A stretch of DNA of 64,000 nt from JABFRZ01 sp964631945 (GTDB lineage: Bacteria > Planctomycetota > UBA1135 > GCA-002686595), in the NCBI GenBank assembly GCA_964631945.1, contig CAZWAY010000020.1, forward strand, positions 1 to 64,000, written 5' to 3'. Both the position numbers and the translations under genes were made by a program. A model generated the notes under the pieces. It was not told the origin of the DNA, made no database searches, and was given only the letters and a program-made list of their open reading frames with translations. How positions within the stretch are numbered: the first letter of the stretch is position 1; each line of letters begins with the position of its first letter. Shown here in pieces: positions 42,494 to 51,184 of this stretch.

Positions 42494-43648
42494 CTAGTCG
42501 CCCAGGAGCTCGCGCGCGAGGATGCCCTTCTGGACCTCGCTCGTGCCCTCATAGATACGCAAAGCGCGCGACTCGCGGTAGAGGCGCTCGACCACGGAGC
42601 CCTTCTTGACCCCCAGGCCGCCGAAGAGCTGCACGGCACGGTCGCAGATCCAGCCGGCGGATTCGGTCGCGAACAGCTTGGCGCGCGCGACCGCCAGCGT
42701 GGCCTCGAGCCCGGTGTCCACGTGCTCGGCGGCCTCGCCCACCAGGAGCTGTGCCGCGCGCAGGCGCACGTCCATCTCGGCCACGTCGAAGCGCAGGCCC
42801 TGGTGCCGCGCCAGCGGCCGGCCGCCCTGACGGCGCGTGCGGAGGTGCGCGCGGCTCTCGTCCAGCGCGCGGCGCGCGAAGCCGTTGGCCGCGGCCGCGA
42901 CCGAGGTGCGGAAGCGCGCCAGCGTCCCGAGCGCGAGTTCCAGGCCCCGGCCCTCGCTGCCGAGCAGGAACTCGCCCGGCAGCTCGCAACCCGCGAAGAG
43001 CACGTCGCCGATCGGGTGCGGGGAGAGCACCTCGAAGGGCTGCACGTCCAGGCCCCAGGCGTCGCTCGGCACGAAGAACATCGACAGGCCGGGGTCGTCG
43101 GCGCTGGCCTCGCCCGTGCGCGCCAGGACCGTGAAGAAGCGCGCGATGGGCGCGTTCGAGATGAAGGTCTTGTGTCCGTTCAGGACCCACTTGTCGCCGC
43201 GGCGCTCGGCGCGCGTGGCCACGTCGGACAGGCTCGAGCCCGCGCCCGGCTCGGTCAGCGCGAAGGCCGCCACCGCGCGGCCCGCGGCGACCTCCGGCAG
43301 GACCTCGGCGCGTAGCTTGGCCGAGCCGCCCAGCACCAGCGGGAACGAGCCCAGGCCCTGCATCACCAGCATCACGTCGAGCATGCCGGAGTGGTAGGCG
43401 AGCTCGTCGCGCAGCGCGCACAGCGCGCGCACCGAGACCGAGTACTCGGCCGCCAGCCCGCCGGCGGGCGCGCCGCCGTCGCGCTCGGGCACGCTCCAGG
43501 CGAGCAGCCCGGCCTCGGCCAGGCCCGCCAGCGCGGCCAGCGCGGCCGGCTCCTCCTCCAGCGTGGCGAGCTGCGCCCCCAGGCGTTCGCCGAGCGCGCG
43601 CGCGCGGGCGCGCAGCTGCTCCAGCGTCGTGCCGTGCGCGAGCGTCAT
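42494..43648 (-). CDS. Acyl-CoA dehydrogenase
   Basis: 384 residues from ATG 43648, which overlaps the stop of the enoyl-CoA hydratase gene (ATGA). FAD-binding segments are VAAFALTEPGAGSSLSDVAT and WVLNGHKTFISNAPIARFFT. The catalytic Glu is at about position 367 in the conserved RIYEGTSEVQKGILAREL. The order of helices and strands fits the acyl-CoA dehydrogenase family. It would oxidise an acyl-CoA thioester to the 2-enoyl-CoA, passing electrons to ETF. Chain length or substrate is not determinable. Translationally coupled to the hydratase. Other genes of a beta-oxidation-type pathway surround it. Confidence 0.92.
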   Translation of the reverse strand: MTLAHGTTLEQLRARARALGERLGAQLATLEEEPAALAALAGLAEAGLLAWSVPERDGGAPAGGLAAEYSVSVRALCALRDELAYHSGMLDVMLVMQGLGSFPLVLGGSAKLRAEVLPEVAAGRAVAAFALTEPGAGSSLSDVATRAERRGDKWVLNGHKTFISNAPIARFFTVLARTGEASADDPGLSMFFVPSDAWGLDVQPFEVLSPHPIGDVLFAGCELPGEFLLGSEGRGLELALGTLARFRTSVAAAANGFARRALDESRAHLRTRRQGGRPLARHQGLRFDVAEMDVRLRAAQLLVGEAAEHVDTGLEATLAVARAKLFATESAGWICDRAVQLFGGLGVKKGSVVERLYRESRALRIYEGTSEVQKGILARELLGD

Positions 43649-44481
43649 CGCGCCGGCTCCGCCGTGCACGCGCCGGGCGCGCCGGGTGCGTTCTTCGCGA
43701 AGTCGGGCGCGCGCTTGGCGAGGAAGGCCTCGTAGGCCTCGCGGTAGTCGGGGTGCTGCATGCACACCGCCTGGATCCAGGCCTCGGCCTGCAGCGCGTC
43801 CTCGAAGGTCTGCGCGGCCTCGGTGTTCAGCATGCGCTTGGTGATCGCGAGCCCGCGCGTCGTGCCGGCCGCGAGCTTGCGCGCCAGCACCTCCGTGGCC
43901 GCCGCCAGCTCGCCGTCGGGCACGACCTGGTTGTAGAGCCCGATGCGCTCGGCGCGGCGCGCGTCGATGAACTCGCCCAGCATCAGGAGCTCGCTGGCGA
44001 GCCCGAACCCGACCAGCCGCGGCAGCAGCCAGGCCGCGCCCATGTCCGCGCCCGAGAGCCCGACCTTGGTGAACAGGAACGCGATCTTCGCGCTTTCCGC
44101 CGCCAGACGCAGGTCGGCCGCGGCCGCGATGACCGCGCCCGCGCCACAGGTCGTGCCGTTCAGCGAGGCCACGATGGGCTTCTCGAGGGCGCGCATGTTG
44201 CCGATCAGGTCGCAGGTCATGCGCGTGAAGGCCAGCAGCTCGGCCTGGCTCTTCCCGAACAGCTTGCCGATGATGTCCTTGACGTCCCCGCCCGTGCAGA
44301 AGGCACGCCCGGTGCCCGTGATCACCACGCAGCGCACCGCGTCGCGCGTGCGCAGCGTCACGAACGCGTCGCGCAGCTCGGCGTAGGAATCGAAGGTGAG
44401 CGCGTTGAGCCGCTCGGGCCGATCCAGCCGGATCGTGCCCACGCCGTCGGCCTCGGAATAGCGGAAGTGCTGGGGGTTCAT
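43645..44481 (-). CDS. Enoyl-CoA hydratase/isomerase family protein
   Basis: 278 residues from ATG 44481. The crotonase fold is clear: TIRLDRPERLNALTFDSYAE, CVVITGTGRAFCTGGDVKDI, and PIVASLNGTTCGAGAVIAAA with oxyanion-hole glycines. TKVGLSGADMGAAWLLPRLV carries the position of the second catalytic Glu, which is here Asp or Met instead of Glu. The canonical pair of catalytic glutamates is not evident, so an isomerase, hydrolase or dehalogenase role is possible. It is the first gene of a pair with the acyl-CoA dehydrogenase. Confidence 0.88.
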   Translation of the reverse strand: MNPQHFRYSEADGVGTIRLDRPERLNALTFDSYAELRDAFVTLRTRDAVRCVVITGTGRAFCTGGDVKDIIGKLFGKSQAELLAFTRMTCDLIGNMRALEKPIVASLNGTTCGAGAVIAAAADLRLAAESAKIAFLFTKVGLSGADMGAAWLLPRLVGFGLASELLMLGEFIDARRAERIGLYNQVVPDGELAAATEVLARKLAAGTTRGLAITKRMLNTEAAQTFEDALQAEAWIQAVCMQHPDYREAYEAFLAKRAPDFAKNAPGAPGACTAEPAR

Positions 44482-44609
44482 GGCGCGGCGCGCATCATGA
44501 CACGCGCGGCCCTGGCTGCGGAATCGCCCTGGAGCGCGCGAGTACTCGAACTCGAGCCAGGCCCTGCAGGCGAGCGCGGGCGATGAGCGCCACGAGTCGG
44601 ATCCAAATC

Positions 44610-45014
44610 TCACTCGATGGCCGCGACGGCCTGGATCTCGACCAGCGCGTCCTGCTCGAGCAGGTCGGAGACCTCGACCAGCGCCATGGCCGGATAGTGA
44701 CGCCCGACGCGCTCGCGCCACAGCGCGCCGAGGGCCCGGGTGCTGGCCAGGTAGGCCTGCTTGTCCTTCACGAACACGGTCAGGCTGGCGAGCTGGGCGG
44801 GAACCCCGCCGGCGGCGTCCACGATCGCCAGCACGTTCGTGAGCGCCTGCGCGAACTGCGCCACGAAGTCGCCCTTGCCGACCAGCACCTGGTCGGCGTC
44901 CCAGGCGATTTGGCCGGCCACGAACAGGAGCCGCGCGCCGCGCGGCGCGAGCACGCCGTTCGAGTAGCCGCGCGGCGGCTCCCAGCCCTCGGGCTGCACG
45001 AACTCGAGCGTCAC
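44610..45014 (-). CDS. RidA (YjgF/YER057c) family protein
   Basis: 134 residues from GTG 45014, which overlaps the SDR gene's stop by 4 bases. The RidA signatures are GVLAPRGARLLFVAGQIAWD, FVAQFAQALTNVLAIVDAAG and VEVSDLLEQDALVEIQAVAA. The usual Arg that binds the carboxylate (R105 in E. coli RidA, in an RV/AR context) is not evident at the expected place, so enamine deaminase activity is not assured; it may be an Rid2-7-type hydrolase. It lies between the SDR and the enoyl-CoA hydratase, and so may act on a pathway intermediate. Confidence 0.85.
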   Translation of the reverse strand: MTLEFVQPEGWEPPRGYSNGVLAPRGARLLFVAGQIAWDADQVLVGKGDFVAQFAQALTNVLAIVDAAGGVPAQLASLTVFVKDKQAYLASTRALGALWRERVGRHYPAMALVEVSDLLEQDALVEIQAVAAIE

Positions 45015-45832
45015 GCCTCGAGCTCCTCGGCCCGGTTCGGGTGGCGCAGCTTGCGCTCGGCGCCGCCGTCGAGCTCGAGCACCGCGCCCTGCTCGTCGCC
45101 GCGCAAGAGGTGCACGACCGCGCCCGCGACCTCGTCCATCGTCACCAGGCGCTCGCCCGGGTTCGAGCGCCGGAAGAACTCGCGCGCCATCGACTCCTGC
45201 ATGCTGGTCTTGCGCACCAGCCGCTCGACCGACTGCGCCAGCATGGGCGAGTCGACGTAGTGCGGGCACACCAGGTTGACGTGCACGCCGCTGCCCTCGA
45301 GCTCGTCGGCCAGCGCCAGCGAGTACCCGACCAGCGCGAACTTCGAGGCGCAGTAGGCGCTGACGTAGGCGTAGCCGCGCAGGCCGGCCGAGGAGGCCAC
45401 GTTGACCACGCGCCCGTAGCCGCGCACCTCCATCTCGGGCACCAGCGCCTCCATCAGCCGGCGTGCGCCGTGGAAGTTGGTCGCCAGGTGGCGCTCGAAA
45501 CGCGCCTCGCGCTTCTCGTCGGTGTAGGGCGCGCTCTCGGCGATGCCGGCGTTGTTCACCAGCCAGTCGATCGAGCCGAAGGGCCCGGTCAGCTTGCGCG
45601 CCTCCGCGAGCGCGCCCGCGATCGACTCCGGATCGCCCACGTCGAGCACCAGCGGCCAGGCCGTGCCGCCGGCGGCGCGGATCGAGGCCGCGACCGTCTC
45701 GCAGTCCACGCGGCTGCGCGAGGCCACCAGCACCGAAGCCCCCTCGCGCGCCACGCGCCGGGAGATCGCCGCGCCGATGCCACGACTCCCGCCCGTGACG
45801 AGCGCGACGTGCCGCTCGGACCGGTTCGCCAT
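45011..45832 (-). CDS. Short-chain dehydrogenase/reductase
   Basis: 273 residues from ATG 45832. Cofactor motif VALVTGGSRGIGAAISRRVA (TGxxxGxG), DWLVNNAGIAESAPYTDEKR (NNAG), and a catalytic S-Y-K set in VVNVASSAGLRGYAYVSAYCASKFALVG. The classical SDR fold is complete. It is likely an alcohol or ketone oxidoreductase, for example of 3-hydroxyacyl-CoA, as suggested by the neighbours. The RidA gene follows with a 4-base overlap. Upstream, a gap of 244 bases separates it from the divergent OYE gene and should contain the promoters of both. Confidence 0.9.
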   Translation of the reverse strand: MANRSERHVALVTGGSRGIGAAISRRVAREGASVLVASRSRVDCETVAASIRAAGGTAWPLVLDVGDPESIAGALAEARKLTGPFGSIDWLVNNAGIAESAPYTDEKREARFERHLATNFHGARRLMEALVPEMEVRGYGRVVNVASSAGLRGYAYVSAYCASKFALVGYSLALADELEGSGVHVNLVCPHYVDSPMLAQSVERLVRKTSMQESMAREFFRRSNPGERLVTMDEVAGAVVHLLRGDEQGAVLELDGGAERKLRHPNRAEELEA

Positions 45833-46076
45833 CGCGGGAAAGTGTGCCCGGAACGGCGCCGCGCGGCTACGGGTCGCGTGCGCCGCACCCGCGCGGGCAC
45901 ACGGATTCGGGCGTGATCTCGGGCTCGGACCACGCCTGCGCCGGCGCACTCGGCCCCGTGCGACGCCAGCGCGCGAGGCCGCGTCCATGGCGCCGGGCGC
46001 GCGCGCGAGCCCCGCGGCGCGCCCCGCGCGGGCACTATGCTCTGCAGGAGGCGCCGAGCGCGCGTCTCCGATCCCC

Positions 46077-47561
46077 ATGAGCGAACCCCCGCCGGAATCC
46101 GCGCCGCGGCGCGTGCGCGTACCCGTCCCGCCGGCGCGCTGGCCGAGCGCGGAAGAGGCGCGCGCGAGCCGGCTCTTCTCCCCGCTGCCCGTCGGCGCGT
46201 TCACGACGCGCACCCGTACCTGGGTGCCGGCCATGGTGCCGTGGCGCGCCACCGAGGACGGCTTCGTCACGCGCGAGGTGCTCGACTGGTACGGGCGCTT
46301 CGCCGACGGGAAGCCCGGCGTGCTGGTGGTCGAGGCCACGGGCATCCGCGACATACCGAGCGGGCCGCTCCTGCGCATCGGGCACGCGCGCTTCGTGCCG
46401 GGCTTGCGCGAGCTGGTGGAGGTGGTGCGCGCGCGCTCGGGCGGCCACACGCGCCTCCTGCTCCAGATCATCGACTTCCTGCGCATCCGCCGGCGCCCCG
46501 AGAAGGCCCGCTTCGTGGGCGAGTTCCTGGAGCTCGGCCCGCACCACCGCGCGGGCCTCGAGCGTCTCGGACGGCTCGAAGCGGCGCGCGGCGGCCCGGC
46601 CGAGGTGCGCGCGGCCCTGCTGGGGCTCGCGCACGCCGAGCTGCTGGCCCTGCTGACCCCGCGCGAGGCCGAGGACCTCGAGTACGGCCACCGCGAGCGC
46701 GTCACCGACGTGCACCAGCCCGAGATCGCCGAGCTCCCGCGCGTCCTGCCCGCGCTCTTCGCGCGCGCCGCCGAGCGCGCGCGCGCAGCCGGCTTCGACG
46801 GGGTCGAGCTGCACTTCGCGCACGCCTACACGCTGGCCTCGTTCCTCTCGCGCACGAACACGCGCACGGACGGCTACGGCGGCAGCGCCGAGCAGCGCGT
46901 GCGCCTGCCGCTCGAGGTGCTGGGTGCCGTGCGCGCCGCGGTCGGACGCGACTACACGGTCGGCCTGCGCTACCTGAGCGACGAGGGCATCCCCGGCGGC
47001 AGCACGCTGGCGGACGCGCTGGTCTTCGGCGAGCACTTCGCGCGCGCCGGGGCGGACTTCCTGTCGCTCTCGCGCGGCGGCAAGTTCGACGACGCCAAGC
47101 AGCCGCGCGTGGGCGCGGCCGCCTATCCCTACACCGGCCCGAGCGGGCTCGACTGCATGCCGACCGTGTACGTGCCGGGCGGGCCCTTCGGCCGCAACCT
47201 GGCGCAGGTGCGCGCGGTGCGCGAGCGCGTGCGCGCGGCCGGCTTCACGACGCCGATCGTCGGCTGCGGCGGGATCAACTCCTTCGAGCTGGCCGAGGGC
47301 GCGCTGCGCGAGGGCAGCTGCGACCTGGTCGGCGCCGCGCGCCAGACCCTGGCCGACCCGGACTGGTGGCTCAAGCTCGAGCTCGGACGGGGCGCGGAGA
47401 TCCGCCGCTGTCTGTACACGAACTACTGCGAGGGCCTCGACCAGAAACACGTCGAGGTCACGTGCCAGCTGTGGGACCGCAGCGCCCTGGACGGCTCGGT
47501 CCCGCTCTCGCGCGACGGCAAGCGACGCCTCGAGCCGCCCCCCTGGGAACGCGGCGGCTAG
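46077..47561 (+). CDS. NADH:flavin oxidoreductase (Old Yellow Enzyme family)
   Basis: 494 residues from ATG 46077. The (beta/alpha)8 flavin barrel is seen in WVPAMVPWRATEDGFVTREV, VLVVEATGIRDIPSGPLLRI, FDGVELHFAHAYTLASFLSR (the HxxN/H catalytic segment is altered), DGYGGSAEQRVRLPLEVLGA and TTPIVGCGGINSFELAEGAL. The iron-sulfur motif of 2,4-dienoyl-CoA reductases is replaced by RCLYTNYCEGLDQ, and there is no second FAD domain. It therefore resembles a single-domain ene-reductase, possibly acting on an unsaturated acyl-CoA or an aromatic product of the divergent cluster. Substrate not known. Confidence 0.85.
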   Translation: MSEPPPESAPRRVRVPVPPARWPSAEEARASRLFSPLPVGAFTTRTRTWVPAMVPWRATEDGFVTREVLDWYGRFADGKPGVLVVEATGIRDIPSGPLLRIGHARFVPGLRELVEVVRARSGGHTRLLLQIIDFLRIRRRPEKARFVGEFLELGPHHRAGLERLGRLEAARGGPAEVRAALLGLAHAELLALLTPREAEDLEYGHRERVTDVHQPEIAELPRVLPALFARAAERARAAGFDGVELHFAHAYTLASFLSRTNTRTDGYGGSAEQRVRLPLEVLGAVRAAVGRDYTVGLRYLSDEGIPGGSTLADALVFGEHFARAGADFLSLSRGGKFDDAKQPRVGAAAYPYTGPSGLDCMPTVYVPGGPFGRNLAQVRAVRERVRAAGFTTPIVGCGGINSFELAEGALREGSCDLVGAARQTLADPDWWLKLELGRGAEIRRCLYTNYCEGLDQKHVEVTCQLWDRSALDGSVPLSRDGKRRLEPPPWERGG

Positions 47562-47582
47562 GCGGCCCGCCTGGCTTGCGCC

Positions 47583-48860
47583 CTAGAACCCGCGCGCGAG
47601 GTACGAAGCCATCTGCGCGCGCAGGCTCAGGACCACGGACGGGTCGAGGGCGAGGACGTCGAGCGCGACGTTCTCCTGGGGATCGCGCGCGAGGTCGTAG
47701 AACGTCTCGGCCCCGTCGTCGCGCTTCAGCTTGTAGCGCGCCTGGACCACGGCTCGATGGCGGCGGAGGAACGGGCCGGTGCCCTCGTCCTCGGCGACGA
47801 ACACGTGATCGTGGACCACCGCGGTGGGGTTGCGCAGCACGGGCACGAGCGAGCGCCCGTCGAGCCCGGCCGGTACGGGCGCGCGGATCAGCTCGGCCAG
47901 CGTCGGCAGCAGGTCCACCACGCTCACGATCGAATCGCTGACCCCCGGCCGGATGCCCGGCCCGGCGATCAAGAGGGGTACGCGCACTCCACCCTCGAAG
48001 ACCGTGGTCTTGAGGCGGTTGCCCGGCTGCTCCGGAGCCCGCGCGTTCCCCGGCGTGCCGTTGTCCCCCACCACGATGAGGGTGGTGTTGCGGAGGTCGA
48101 TCAGGCCCAGCATCTGCCCGAGGACCGTGTCGAGCGACATCACCATGGCCTCGAAGCGGCGCCGGTTCTCGGACATCCCGGGCGTGGTCGGCGGGTGCGG
48201 CACGAGCGCGGGCGGCGGGTCGTGGAAGGGCGCGTGCGCCGCCTGGAAGGACACGTAGGCGAAGCGGGGACCCCGCGTGTGACTCCACCAGGAGAGGAAC
48301 TCGTCGCGCAGGACGGTCGTGTTGTAGCCCGTCTCGACGTAGCTCGGTCCGCGGTCGAAGCGCACCCAGCGGTCGTAGCTCATCGTCCCGGGCTGATCGC
48401 AGGGATCGGCCAGGTTCTGAGCCATGCCCGCCAGCACCTGGTCGAAGCCGTGCAGCCGCGGGGTCTCCTCCCAGGGCCGACCGAGGCCGTTCGTGCCGAG
48501 GTGCCACTTGCCCGTGAAGAGCGTCGCATAGCCGCGCAGCTCGAAGCACTTCGGCAGGGAGTAGCGCGTCACGTCGGGCGTCTCGGGCACGGGCGGCTCG
48601 CAGGTGCTCCCGGAGTACCGGCCGTAGGTGCCGAAGAAGAGCGAACTGCGCGCGGACGCGCAGCTCGGCATGGCATAGGCGCGCCGGAAGTCCACGCCCG
48701 CGGAGGCCAGGGCGTGCAGGTTGGGGGTGTCGATGTGCTCGAAGTCGTAGGCGCCGACGTCGTCGAGGATCACCAGGACGACGTTCGGCCGCGTGACGAC
48801 GGGATCCAGGGCCTTCGGCTCCGACAGGCCCTGCAGGCAAAGGGACAGGGCGGCGAGCAT
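47583..48860 (-). CDS. Exported sulfatase-family protein
   Basis: About 425 residues from ATG 48860, with a short signal peptide (MLAALSLCLQGLSE). The N-terminal metal-binding block is RPNVVLVILDDVGAYDFEHI. The active-site region YAMPSCASARSSLFFGTYGR has C-x-x-A-R in place of the sulfatase consensus C-x-P-S-R. GKWHLG and TTLIVVGDNGTPGNARAPEQ are other conserved blocks. The Cys could still be converted to formylglycine, but the Pro is missing. Substrate unknown. It converges with the OYE gene (21 bases) and is divergent from recQ. Confidence 0.82.
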   Translation of the reverse strand: MLAALSLCLQGLSEPKALDPVVTRPNVVLVILDDVGAYDFEHIDTPNLHALASAGVDFRRAYAMPSCASARSSLFFGTYGRYSGSTCEPPVPETPDVTRYSLPKCFELRGYATLFTGKWHLGTNGLGRPWEETPRLHGFDQVLAGMAQNLADPCDQPGTMSYDRWVRFDRGPSYVETGYNTTVLRDEFLSWWSHTRGPRFAYVSFQAAHAPFHDPPPALVPHPPTTPGMSENRRRFEAMVMSLDTVLGQMLGLIDLRNTTLIVVGDNGTPGNARAPEQPGNRLKTTVFEGGVRVPLLIAGPGIRPGVSDSIVSVVDLLPTLAELIRAPVPAGLDGRSLVPVLRNPTAVVHDHVFVAEDEGTGPFLRRHRAVVQARYKLKRDDGAETFYDLARDPQENVALDVLALDPSVVLSLRAQMASYLARGF

Positions 48861-49035
48861 GGACGCGATGGCTTCCTCGGATCTGTCTTCGGGGCCGTGC
48901 TGGCCCCGCACCGATCCTCACCGGGTGTCGCCGGCCTGTCAATCGGGCCCGCGGCGGGAACGATCGCGACCGGACTTGCGACCCCGCGCCCCGGCGCAGG
49001 CTTGATCCGAAACCGCCACCGTGTGGAATCGGTCC

Positions 49036-50988
49036 ATGGCCGGGATGATCCAGGGCGAACTCAGCGCGAGTCCCGCGGGCGCACCGACGCAGCCCGCCCC
49101 GCGCGACGAGCTCGACGCGCTGCGCTCGGCGATCGCGCACGCCTTCGGCATCCGCGAACTGCGGCCCTTCCAGGAGCAGGCCATGCGCGCCAACCTGGCC
49201 GGGTCCGACCTCTTGCTGGTGCTGCCGACGGGCGGCGGCAAGAGCCTGTGCTTCCAGGGACCGGCGCTGGTGCGGCCGGGCTTGACGCTGGTGGTCAGCC
49301 CGCTCATCGCGCTGATGAAGGACCAGGTCGACGGCCTGCGCGAGAGCGGGGTCGCGGCCGGCATGCTGACCAGCGCGCAGAGCGCGGGCGAGCGCCGGGC
49401 GGTGCACGAGCAGCTCGAGCGCGGGCGCCTGAAGCTGCTGTATGCCGCGCCCGAGCGCCTGATGATGGAGGGCTTCTTCGAGCGCCTGGTCGCGCTCGGC
49501 CTGGCGGCGGTCGCGATCGACGAGGCCCACTGCATCAGCCACTGGGGGCACGATTTCCGGCCCGAGTACCGCCAGCTCGGCGCGCTGCGCGGGCTCGCGC
49601 CGGCGATCCCGATCCACGCCTTCACCGCCACCGCCGCCGGCAAGGTGCGCGCGGACATCGTGGCGCAGCTCGGCCTGCGCGAGCCGCTGGTGCTGGTCGG
49701 CCCGTGCGACCGCCCCAACCTGACCTACCGCGTGCAGCCGCGCACCGAGCTCCTGCGCCAGGTGCTGGCGGTGACCGAGCGCCACTCCGGCGAGGCCGGG
49801 ATCGTCTACTGCATCTCGCGCAAGGACGTCGAGCGCCTCGACCACGACCTGCGCGCGGCCGGGGTCAAGAGCGTCGCCTACCACGCCGGGCTCGAGCGCG
49901 ACGTGCGCCGGCGCGCGCAGGAGCGCTTCCTGAACGAAGAGCTGGACGTGGTCGTGGCCACGGTGGCCTTCGGCATGGGCATCGACCGCACGGACGTGCG
50001 CTTCGTGGTGCACGCCGCGCTGCCGAAGGGCCTCGAGCAGTACAGCCAGGAGACCGGGCGCGCCGGCCGCGACGGGCTGGCGGCGGAGTGCGTGCTGTTC
50101 CACTCGGGCGCGGACTTCTACTCGTGGAAGGGCCTGATCGAGCGCTCGCACCAGGAGTCGGGCGAGGCCGACCCGGCGCAGCTGGCCGGCGCCCTGACGC
50201 GCCTGTCCGAGATGATGGGCTTCGCCACGCGCCTGGTGTGCCGCCACCGGCAGCTGGTCGAGCACTTCGGCCAGGCCTACGCGCCGCCGCGGACCGCGGC
50301 CCAGGGCCCGGTCGGCTGCGGCGCCTGCGACGTGTGCCTGGGCGAGGTCGAGCCGACCCCGGACTCGGACGTGCTGGCGCAGAAGATCCTCTCGGCCGTG
50401 GTGCGCTGCGGCCAGCGCTACGGCGCCGCGCACGTCACCGACGTCCTGCGCGGGGCGGAGACCGCGGCCATGCGCCGCACCGGGCACGACGCGCTCTCGA
50501 CCTACGGCCTCTTGCGCGCGCACTCGGTGTCCGAGATCCGCGGCTGGATCGACCAGCTCGTCGGTCACGGACACCTGCTGGTGGCCGGCGATCGCTACCC
50601 GGTGCTGATGCTCTCGCCCAGCGGAGTCGAGCTCATGAAGGGCCAGCGCGAGATCACGCTGTACCTGTGGCCCGAGCGCAAGGCCGCCAAGCGGCGCCGC
50701 GAGACGCGCGTGGAGCTCGAACCCGGCGCGGAGGGCGAGCCGTCGCTGGCGATCGACCAGGAGCTGTTCGAGGCCCTGCGCGGCCTGCGCCGCGACCTGG
50801 CCCGCGAGCGCGGCCTGCCGCCCTACCTGATCTTCAACGACCGCAGCCTGGCCGAGATGGCCGCCAAGAAGCCGCGCAGCCCGGAGGAGTTCCGGCGCAT
50901 CAAGGGCGTGGGCGACAAGAAGGCCGCCGACCTCGGCCCGCTGTTCCTGGCACGCATCGCCGAGCTCGCGCCGACCCAGCAGGGCTAG
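49036..50988 (+). CDS. recQ: ATP-dependent DNA helicase RecQ
   Basis: About 650 residues from ATG 49036. Helicase motifs: Walker A LLLVLPTGGGKSLCFQGPAL, motif II AVAIDEAHCISHWGHDFRPE, and motif VI YSQETGRAGRDGLAAECVLF. The RecQ-C zinc region has cysteines at VCRHRQLV and GCGACDVCLG. The HRDC-type domain lies at the C-terminus (LFEALRGLRRDLARERGLPP; RRIKGVGDKKAADLGPLF). Complete and full length. RecQ unwinds structured DNA in recombination and repair. Divergent from the sulfatase gene; followed after 39 bases by a strong hairpin repeat that may act as its terminator. Confidence 0.97.
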   Translation: MAGMIQGELSASPAGAPTQPAPRDELDALRSAIAHAFGIRELRPFQEQAMRANLAGSDLLLVLPTGGGKSLCFQGPALVRPGLTLVVSPLIALMKDQVDGLRESGVAAGMLTSAQSAGERRAVHEQLERGRLKLLYAAPERLMMEGFFERLVALGLAAVAIDEAHCISHWGHDFRPEYRQLGALRGLAPAIPIHAFTATAAGKVRADIVAQLGLREPLVLVGPCDRPNLTYRVQPRTELLRQVLAVTERHSGEAGIVYCISRKDVERLDHDLRAAGVKSVAYHAGLERDVRRRAQERFLNEELDVVVATVAFGMGIDRTDVRFVVHAALPKGLEQYSQETGRAGRDGLAAECVLFHSGADFYSWKGLIERSHQESGEADPAQLAGALTRLSEMMGFATRLVCRHRQLVEHFGQAYAPPRTAAQGPVGCGACDVCLGEVEPTPDSDVLAQKILSAVVRCGQRYGAAHVTDVLRGAETAAMRRTGHDALSTYGLLRAHSVSEIRGWIDQLVGHGHLLVAGDRYPVLMLSPSGVELMKGQREITLYLWPERKAAKRRRETRVELEPGAEGEPSLAIDQELFEALRGLRRDLARERGLPPYLIFNDRSLAEMAAKKPRSPEEFRRIKGVGDKKAADLGPLFLARIAELAPTQQG

Positions 50989-51027
50989 GAACCCGGCCCG
51001 TCTTCCCATCTCTCCCTCCTCAGTCTC

Positions 51028-51089
51028 CGCGTCCTCCGCGCCTCCGCGGTAATCCTCCGAGAAGTAACCGCGGAGGCGCGGAGGACGCG
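51028..51089. repeat. 23-bp perfect inverted repeat downstream of recQ
   Basis: Arms 51028-51050 and 51067-51089 are perfectly complementary over 23 bp, with a 16-nt loop. The left arm ends CGCCTCCGCGGT and the loop ends CCTCCGAGAAG. Imperfect pairing continues outside. It resembles dispersed palindromic repeats found in other GC-rich bacteria and could act as a bidirectional terminator between recQ and the transporter gene. A degenerate relative is at 35886-35922. Confidence 0.8.
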
Positions 51090-51184
51090 GGGGAAGAAGA
51101 GAGGGAGAGGCAGGCGCGGAACGCGCGCAATTGTGCCGAGTTCCCGGCGCCAGCGCGCGCGCCGCAGGGCTACGATCGCGCCTC

